From VRUE01 sp963774555 (GTDB lineage: Bacteria > Actinomycetota > Thermoleophilia > Solirubrobacterales > 70-9), in the NCBI GenBank assembly GCA_963774555.1, contig CAVZFL010000002.1, positions 806,001 through 870,000 of the forward strand: DNA of 64,000 nt, in the 5' to 3' direction. The notes under the pieces were generated by a model. It worked only from the letters and a program-made list of their open reading frames with translations. It searched no databases and was not told the DNA's origin. Shown piece after piece: positions 59,000 through 64,000 of the stretch. The translations under genes and the position numbers were made by a program. Position 1 is the first letter of the stretch. Each line of letters opens with the position of its first letter.

Positions 59000-60412
59000 A
59001 TGACCCAGATCGGCACACCAGAGAATCCCGTCCGCGTCGCCATCGTCGGCGCCGGCCCTTCGGGCTTCTACGCCGCCGAGCACATCCTCAAGGACGGCAA
59101 TGACCTGCACGCCCAGGTCGACCTCTTCGACCGCCTCCCCACCCCCTTCGGCCTCGTCCGCGGCGGCGTCGCCCCCGACCATCCGAAGATCAAGTCGGTG
59201 ACGCGGGTCTATGAAAAAACCGCGGCGCGCGACGGCTTCCGCTTCTTCGGCAACGTCAAGGTCGGCCACGACATCGAGGTCGAGGACCTCGAACGGCTCT
59301 ACCACGCGATCGTCTTCACGGTCGGCTGCGAGACCGACCGCCAGCTCGGCATCCCGGGGGAAGACCTGCCCGGCAGCCACGCCGCCACCGCCTTCGTCGG
59401 CTGGTACAACGCCCACCCCGACTACGCCGCCGAGGAGTTCGACCTCTCCTGCGAGCGCGCGGTCGTGATCGGCAACGGCAACGTGGCGATGGACGTCGCC
59501 CGCATGCTCGCCCTGACCGACCACGAGCTGCGACAGACCGACACGGCCGACCACGCGATCGACCTGCTGGACGCGAAGAAGATCCGCGAGATCGTCGTGC
59601 TCGGGCGGCGCGGGCCGGTCCAGGCGGCCTTCACCAACCCGGAGATCAGGGAGCTGGGCGAGATGGAGGACGCCGACGTCATCGTCAACCCTGCCGATGT
59701 CGAGCTCGACCCGGCCAGCACCGCCTTCCTCGAGTCCGAGCAGGCCGACAAGACGACGCGGGTCAACGTCGAGACCCTGCGCGAGTTCTCCCAGCGCCAG
59801 CCCGAGGGCAAGCACCAGCGGATCGTCCTGCGCTTCCTCGCCTCGCCGGTCGAGATCGTGGGCGAGGGCAAGGTGGAGAAGATCGTGATCGGTCGCAACG
59901 AGCTGGTCGAAGAGGGCGGCACGCTGCGCGCCCGCGACACCGGCGAGCGCGAAGAGCTCGAGTGCGGCCTGATCCTGCGCTCGGTCGGCTACACCGGCAT
60001 CCCGATCGAGGGCGTCCCCTTCGACGAGAAGCGCGGCCTGATCCTCAACGAGGGCGGCCGCGTGCTCGACTCGCACGACTCCGGCCACAAGGTCGGCCAT
60101 TACACCGCGGGCTGGATCAAGCGCGGCCCCTCGGGCGTGATCGGCACCAACAAGAAGGATGCGCTGGAGACCGTCCAGCACCTGCTCGCCGACGTCGAGT
60201 CCCAGACCCTGCTCGCCCCAGAGAACCCCGCCCCCGGCGCGGTCGAGTCCCTGCTCGCCGAGCGCGGCGTCCGCTACGTCAGCTTCGAGGACTGGCAGGC
60301 GATCGACCAAGCCGAGGTCGGCCGCGGCGAGCCCCACGGCCGCCCCCGCGTCAAGTTCGTCCGCGTCGAGGAGATGCTCGAGACCCTCGGCGGCGAGCGC
60401 GTCTCGGGCTAG
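59000..60412 (+). CDS. fprA: FprA-type ferredoxin/adrenodoxin NADP reductase
   Basis: 470 residues from an ATG at 59000. FAD motif VGAGPSGFYAAEHIL, the family signature DRLPTPFGLVRGGVAPDHPKIK, NADP motif VVIGNGNVAMDVARML, and GWIKRGPSGVIGTNKKDA near the end. The enzyme passes electrons between NADPH and ferredoxins, which serve P450s or Fe-S proteins. All signatures are intact and the length fits FprA. It follows the PAS-like gene by 40 bases and may be in the HemQ operon. The next gene on the other strand ends 6 bases away. Confidence 0.94.
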   Translation: MTQIGTPENPVRVAIVGAGPSGFYAAEHILKDGNDLHAQVDLFDRLPTPFGLVRGGVAPDHPKIKSVTRVYEKTAARDGFRFFGNVKVGHDIEVEDLERLYHAIVFTVGCETDRQLGIPGEDLPGSHAATAFVGWYNAHPDYAAEEFDLSCERAVVIGNGNVAMDVARMLALTDHELRQTDTADHAIDLLDAKKIREIVVLGRRGPVQAAFTNPEIRELGEMEDADVIVNPADVELDPASTAFLESEQADKTTRVNVETLREFSQRQPEGKHQRIVLRFLASPVEIVGEGKVEKIVIGRNELVEEGGTLRARDTGEREELECGLILRSVGYTGIPIEGVPFDEKRGLILNEGGRVLDSHDSGHKVGHYTAGWIKRGPSGVIGTNKKDALETVQHLLADVESQTLLAPENPAPGAVESLLAERGVRYVSFEDWQAIDQAEVGRGEPHGRPRVKFVRVEEMLETLGGERVSG

Positions 60413-60418
60413 AAGCCC

Positions 60419-60907
60419 CTATTCCGGCGGATTTACGGCGAGCAGGTCGATCACGTAGATCAAGGTCATGCCGCGGTAGCCGAGCCTTGGCGGGACCGTC
60501 AGCTCGCGGCGCCCGCCCACCTTCATCCCGGGAAGACCCAGCTTCCAGCCCTTGACCACTTCGTTGAGCCCGAATTCGCTCGGCCCGTAGTGCCCGGTCC
60601 GGCTCGACCTGAGCGCTTCGCCGTACTTGACGCTGAAGTATTTGACCAGGACCTTGTCCTTCGCCGTGACCGCCGCGCCCGAGCCCTTGCGAAGATCGGT
60701 GATCACGAGCTTCTTCGGTGGCGGTCCGCTCGGCACCCCGATCGTGAGCTTGGGGAGCTTCGCGATTTCCGCCTTGGACATCGCCAGCTGCGGCTTCTGA
60801 GGCGAGTTCGGAGGCTGACTACCGGAGGTGCTGGAAGAGTCCCCGGCACCGCAGGACACCAGCGCCATCGAGACGAGAAGAACCCCGATGCCACGAAGGC
60901 ATCTCAT
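60419..60907 (-). CDS. FKBP-type peptidyl-prolyl isomerase lipoprotein
   Basis: 162 residues, ATG at 60907. Lipobox ALVSC (Cys 19) and a Ser/Pro-rich linker, then an FKBP core: LRKGSGAAVTAKDKVLVKYFSVKYGEALRSS, VVKGWKLGLPGMKVGGRRELTVPPRLGYRG and LIYVIDLLAV. The usual W-x-x-G-L and Y-G residues are mostly kept. Tail-end fold helper acting outside the membrane. Second of two adjacent FKBP lipoprotein genes, 3 bases after the first stop. Confidence 0.88.
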   Translation of the reverse strand: MRCLRGIGVLLVSMALVSCGAGDSSSTSGSQPPNSPQKPQLAMSKAEIAKLPKLTIGVPSGPPPKKLVITDLRKGSGAAVTAKDKVLVKYFSVKYGEALRSSRTGHYGPSEFGLNEVVKGWKLGLPGMKVGGRRELTVPPRLGYRGMTLIYVIDLLAVNPPE

Positions 60908-60910
60908 CGA

Positions 60911-61489
60911 TCATTTGACCGAGAGCAGATCGATCACGTAGACCAGCGTTTCCGTTTCGTAGGCGAGCTTCGGCGGGATGATCAACTCGCGGCGACCGCC
61001 CACTTTCATCCCCTTCAGCCCTATTTCCCAGCCCTTGATCTCCAGTCCGGGGCTGAACTGAAGGTTGAAGGGGTGGGTCCACTTGACTTCAGCTGCCTTC
61101 CCGGTCCGGTAGCTCACCGCGACATAGCGCGTGCTGATTTCGGCTCTGGGCCGGATCAGAGGACCGGTTCCAACTTTGATGTCTTTGACGACCAGGTGCC
61201 CGGGCGGAGGACCAGCCGGGATGCTGATCGCTGGGAGCTTGGCGGAGACCTTGATCACCCTGGGCGGCTTTTGAGAGGCGCCCGAGCCCCCTCCACCGCC
61301 TTCCTTCGTGGTGACCGAGGTTTTTGTGCTGTCGCCCGAGCCCTGGCCCGCCGAGCCCTGGCCGCCCGATTCCTGGCCTGCCGAGGCAGAGGTCTGGTCG
61401 TTCGTGTTCTGGTCGCTTGAGCTTTTGCCTCCGCAGGAGGCCAGCGCCAAAGCGATCAAGAGCGCGCCGATTAGCGCAAAAATCTTCAT
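60911..61489 (-). CDS. FKBP-type peptidyl-prolyl isomerase lipoprotein
   Basis: 192 residues, ATG at 61489. Lipobox ALASC (Cys 18), then a ~60-residue low-complexity Gly/Ser/Gln linker, then an FKBP core: IKVGTGPLIRPRAEISTRYVAVSYRTGKAAEV, LEIKGWEIGLKGMKVGGRRELIIPPKLAYET and LVYVIDLLSVK. It is a paralog of the gene just downstream (about half of the core identical), so a local duplication. The segment AELKW in place of the usual active-site aromatics may lower activity. Confidence 0.88.
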   Translation of the reverse strand: MKIFALIGALLIALALASCGGKSSSDQNTNDQTSASAGQESGGQGSAGQGSGDSTKTSVTTKEGGGGGSGASQKPPRVIKVSAKLPAISIPAGPPPGHLVVKDIKVGTGPLIRPRAEISTRYVAVSYRTGKAAEVKWTHPFNLQFSPGLEIKGWEIGLKGMKVGGRRELIIPPKLAYETETLVYVIDLLSVK

Positions 61490-61532
61490 GCATTAGATAT
61501 TAGAGAACAAACCGGTACCGTGCTGCCACCCC

Positions 61533-62426
61533 TCAGGCCAGGGTCGCCTGGCTGATGCTGCCGACGCCGAGCAGGCCGGGGCCGACATGGGCGCCGATCA
61601 CGGGGCCCACCTCGGAGATGAAGGCCGGCTCGCAGCCGAAGATCTCGCGGCAGTCCTCGGCGAGGGTGGCGGCCGCCTCGGGGTCCTGGATGTGCTGGAC
61701 GACCCAGGCGTCGAGGCCGGACTCGTGGCGCTGGCGGGCGTAGTCGCGCAGGCGCTCGATCGAGCGGGCGCGGGTGCGGACGCGCTCGACCGGGGTGATC
61801 TCCTCCTCGAGGGTGAGGATCGGCTTGATCTTCAGCGCCGAGCCGATCCAGGCGCGGGCGCCGCCGATGCGGCCTCCCCGCCGCAGGTACTCCAGGGTGT
61901 CGATCGCGAACCACATCTTCAGCTCCTCGCGGGCACGCTTGGCGCGCGCGAGCACCGCCTCGCCATCCTCGCCCGCTGCGGCCGCCGCCGAGGCGGCCAG
62001 CACCGTGAGGCCGGTGCCGCCGCAGGCCGAGCGCGAGTCGAAGAGCAGGATGCGCTCCCCCCCCTTGCCCTCCGCGACGAGCCGCTCGCGCGCCTGCCCG
62101 GCGGCCTCGAAGGTGCCGGAGATATCGGAGGAGAGGTGGATCGAGACGATTTCCCGGCCATCTTCCAGCAGCGGCTCGTAGACCGCGACGAAGTCCCCGA
62201 TCGACGGCTGCGACGTGGTCGCGCCGCTGTCGGATGCCCGCAGCCGCTCGTAGAAGCCGGCGTAGTCGGCGATCTCCGACTCCGGTTCCTGCTGCCCGTC
62301 AACCGCCACGTAGAGGCTGACCATCTGGATGCCGCGAGAGGCGACGAGCTCGCTCGGCAGGTATGCCGTCGTGTCGCAGACGACCGCGGTTTGGGAGGAG
62401 GAACTCAAGCAAGCCGATTCTCGCAC
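61533..62426 (-). CDS. DegV-family fatty-acid-binding protein
   Basis: 297 residues if the GTG at 62426 is used; a TTG at 62408 is an equally good start. VVCDTTAYLPSELV, TTSQPSIGDFVAVYEPLLEDGREIVSIHLSSDISGTF, LFDSRSACGGTGL and LEYLRRGGRIGGARAWIGSALKIKPIL are the DegV signatures. DegV/FakB proteins hold a fatty acid and present it to a FakA kinase; no fakA is in the window. Divergent from the Fe-S carrier gene, 26 bases apart. Confidence 0.92.
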   Translation of the reverse strand: MRESACLSSSSQTAVVCDTTAYLPSELVASRGIQMVSLYVAVDGQQEPESEIADYAGFYERLRASDSGATTSQPSIGDFVAVYEPLLEDGREIVSIHLSSDISGTFEAAGQARERLVAEGKGGERILLFDSRSACGGTGLTVLAASAAAAAGEDGEAVLARAKRAREELKMWFAIDTLEYLRRGGRIGGARAWIGSALKIKPILTLEEEITPVERVRTRARSIERLRDYARQRHESGLDAWVVQHIQDPEAAATLAEDCREIFGCEPAFISEVGPVIGAHVGPGLLGVGSISQATLA

Positions 62427-62452
62427 GCGGACCTCTCGCTACACTTTGTGAA

Positions 62453-62836
62453 GTGACGGAGCCCCAAGACACGCCCCAGGCCGCGATCTCCCTGACCGAC
62501 AAGGCTGCCGGCAAGATCGCCGAGCTGCTCGGGTCCCAGGAGGACGCTCAGGACCAGGCGCTGCGCGTCGCCGTCCGCGGCGGCGGCTGCTCGGGCTTCC
62601 AGTACGCGCTCGCCTTCGACCGGGCCAAAGACGACGACCACGTCTTCGAGGTCGACGGCGTCGCCGTCGTCGTCGACAAGGTCAGCATGCAGTTCGTCTT
62701 CGGCTCCGAGGTCGACTACGTCGAAGGCCTGCAGGGCGCGGGCTTCCAGGTCAACAACCCAAACGTGGTTGCGGCCTGCGGTTGCGGTTCCTCCTTCCAG
62801 GTGAAGGACGACGCGCCCGAGCACGCCACGGTCTAA
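62453..62836 (+). CDS. erpA: A-type iron-sulfur carrier/insertion protein (HesB/IscA/ErpA)
   Basis: 127 residues from a GTG at 62453. The three conserved cysteines are C46 (GGGCSGFQY) and C109, C111 (ACGCGSSF), with NNPNVVAACGCG before the end. It delivers [2Fe-2S] or [4Fe-4S] clusters to apo-enzymes. A short acidic N-terminus precedes the domain. The start is set by the lack of upstream similarity and by the closeness of the divergent DegV gene. Which A-type member (ErpA or IscA) cannot be decided by eye; the symbol follows the common actinobacterial naming. Confidence 0.9.
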   Translation: MTEPQDTPQAAISLTDKAAGKIAELLGSQEDAQDQALRVAVRGGGCSGFQYALAFDRAKDDDHVFEVDGVAVVVDKVSMQFVFGSEVDYVEGLQGAGFQVNNPNVVAACGCGSSFQVKDDAPEHATV

Positions 62837-62908
62837 CCGGTAGTGGGTCAGTTTGAATCGGAGCGCTGATCCCAGGCGATTCGTGCCTCGCCGGATAGGG
62901 TCGGCGGT

Positions 62909-63592
62909 ATGGCAGAGACCCCGCACAAGCGCTGGCTAGATCGAATTGTCAGCCGTGCCCCACGACCCATCCGAATGTTGGTGGGCTTGATCGTTCTTCT
63001 CATGGCCATAAGGGGGGCGGCGGACGACGGCCTGGGAGTCGTTGAATGGTCAGGGGCGGTTTGGGGGTTTACGTCCTCGCAGCCGGTATGGATCGTCCTT
63101 TTCGTAGTCGGTCTATTTCTGTTGACCGTCGATCTGTGGGCGCCTCATCTTTTGCCCCATCCGCGCCCGACCAACGCTTTGGTCCCTCCCGATCCCGAGC
63201 CCGAGCCGTCTGGGCCAGAGCCGGAGCGAGAATTCGTCCCTTCCAACATCACGCCCGAATACCTGGCCAACCTCTACGACGGTCTAACCGATATCCAGGC
63301 CACGCCACTGATTGATCCCTACATCGGCAAATGGATGAAGGTTTCTGGACCGCTTGGCAATGTCCAGCCCCCCAACGACTACTTCACGCAGGTCACGTTC
63401 AAAAACAAAGGTATGTTTGAGGGGGGAGAGAGGTTCGAGACTCACGGCCACACCTATATGTACTTCCGGAACCCCGAGTCGGCGAAGCGCCTAGCGATGC
63501 TGCGGCCCGAGGCAGATATCACCGTTGTCGGACGAATCAGGGAGGCAAATTGGGTTGAGGTACATCTAGAGGACTGCGAACTGGTCGACTAG
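62909..63592 (+). CDS. Hypothetical two-helix membrane protein with OB-like C-terminal domain
   Basis: 227 residues, ATG at 62909. Two helices (IRMLVGLIVLLMAIRGAA and PVWIVLFVVGLFLLTVDLW), a Pro/Glu-rich linker (PDPEPEPSGPEPERE), then a ~110-residue domain (YIGKWMKVSGPLGNV, ITVVGRIREANWVEVHLEDCEL) whose G-K-W-x-x-V-x-G start and closing strand suggest an OB-like fold, similar to some phage- or plasmid-linked proteins. Codon use is less GC-rich than in the neighbours. Its stop TAG shares the four bases CTAG with the stop of the convergent transposase, which suggests it belongs to an accessory segment. Confidence 0.65.
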   Translation: MAETPHKRWLDRIVSRAPRPIRMLVGLIVLLMAIRGAADDGLGVVEWSGAVWGFTSSQPVWIVLFVVGLFLLTVDLWAPHLLPHPRPTNALVPPDPEPEPSGPEPEREFVPSNITPEYLANLYDGLTDIQATPLIDPYIGKWMKVSGPLGNVQPPNDYFTQVTFKNKGMFEGGERFETHGHTYMYFRNPESAKRLAMLRPEADITVVGRIREANWVEVHLEDCELVD

Positions 63593-64000
63593 TCCAGCAG
63601 TTCCGCGATCTCTTCCAGCGACCAGATGTGATCGGCCACCCCGGCCGCCATTGCCGGAGTCCGGGGATACCGCTCCTTCAGCGCTTTGTGAGGGCGGGCG
63701 AAGTTGTAGTGCATGAAGTGCAGGGAGACGGCGTGTGAAAGGTTCTCCACGCGCTTGCTGAAGCCGTTCGTCAGCCGCGTGAAGCGCCGCATCCCCATCC
63801 GCATCGTCAGGTTCTGGCGCTCGACGTAGCTGGTTGAGATCCGATCCGGGTCGGGCTTGCCCTTCCGGGGTAGGCGCTTCGTTCCGGTGCAGACAGCCGG
63901 GCTGTATTTGCCCGGCTCCCCGGCCGAGGCATAGGTCTTGTGGATCTGCGCCCAATCGACCTGATGGCGGAAGGAAGGCCCCACTGTCCCTTCGTACATC
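63589..64000 (-). CDS. IS1-like transposase, C-terminal part (runs off window)
   Basis: The minus strand is open from the window edge to a TAG at 63591-63589; an ATG at 63999 is probably internal. The visible ~136 residues contain VDWAQIHK near the start and then STSYVERQNLTMRMGMRRFTRLTNGFSKRVENLSHAVSLHFMHYNFARPHKALK, ending TPAMAAGVADHIWSLEEI: the C-terminal half of an IS1-type DDE transposase, with the catalytic Glu in YVERQN. No terminal inverted repeat is visible 3' of it, where the neighbouring gene overlaps its stop. Confidence 0.85.
   Translation of the reverse strand, partial: MYEGTVGPSFRHQVDWAQIHKTYASAGEPGKYSPAVCTGTKRLPRKGKPDPDRISTSYVERQNLTMRMGMRRFTRLTNGFSKRVENLSHAVSLHFMHYNFARPHKALKERYPRTPAMAAGVADHIWSLEEIAELLD

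Noticed and set aside
1..64000. tRNA, rRNA, CRISPR arrays, att sites
   Set aside because: I scanned by eye for tRNA T-loops and regular spacers and found none convincing; a covariance-model search would be needed to exclude a tRNA.
63589..64000. Inverted-repeat end of the IS1-like element
   Set aside because: No inverted repeat can be recognised beyond the transposase stop, and the other end is outside the window.

Overview
The window is high-GC DNA (I judge about 65-70% G+C) with frequent GTG and TTG starts and many 4-base stop/start overlaps. Gene content points to an actinobacterium of the class Thermoleophilia (Solirubrobacterales-like): an actinobacterial IHF-like protein, Mce-type YrbE permeases, a HemQ-type chlorite-dismutase-fold protein, an FprA-type reductase, a collagen-like protein with a short membrane anchor, and large secreted proteins ending in Lys/Arg tails. 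The taxonomic call is an inference from gene content; there is no rRNA in the window.

Left part (1-10.6 kb) is ordinary housekeeping: the 5' end of recD2, a Ca2+/H+ antiporter, a lipoprotein, a PPK2 polyphosphate kinase, a MoxR ATPase/VWA pair, a collagen-like protein closed by a perfect-stem terminator, and cobalamin-dependent methionine synthase (metH).

The central part (10.6-34 kb, all genes on the minus strand) is the unusual region. It holds seven copies of a ~190-residue, cysteine-containing secreted module in five genes (one gene is a triple fusion), two copies of an NHL/FnIII-like/TolB-like giant secreted protein (one broken by a 1-base frameshift), two copies of a ~900-residue secreted protein with four internal CPxxS repeats, and two copies of an aldehyde dehydrogenase (one truncated at the active site). 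This is a ~10.1-kb tandem duplication, and within it a ~5.26-kb tract is still almost identical between copies while the module genes have diverged strongly. The module genes are loaded with TTA leucine codons, share a hairpin directly before the Shine-Dalgarno, have similar TTGACA promoters, and share an AGGTACCT palindrome with the giant-protein promoters. I regard this as the best candidate for an undescribed system.

The right part (34-64 kb) returns to mixed core and accessory genes: a PQQ-type sugar dehydrogenase, a Mce-type lipid ABC transporter core with a thioredoxin-fold protein, a B3/4-domain protein, an IHF-like DNA-binding protein, a divergent alpha-oxoamine synthase/acyltransferase pair (possibly sphingolipid-type), an AlkA-type glycosylase, a PAS-GAF-GGDEF-EAL protein, a ThiXYZ-like ABC transporter, a TauE exporter with an Rrf2 regulator, a double-HxlR regulator, a GT4-flippase fusion, a frameshifted phosphatase-like membrane protein, HemQ, FprA, two FKBP lipoproteins, DegV, an ErpA-type Fe-S carrier and, at the edge, an IS1-like transposase. 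Short palindromic repeats of one family lie at 3.3 kb and 45.8 kb.
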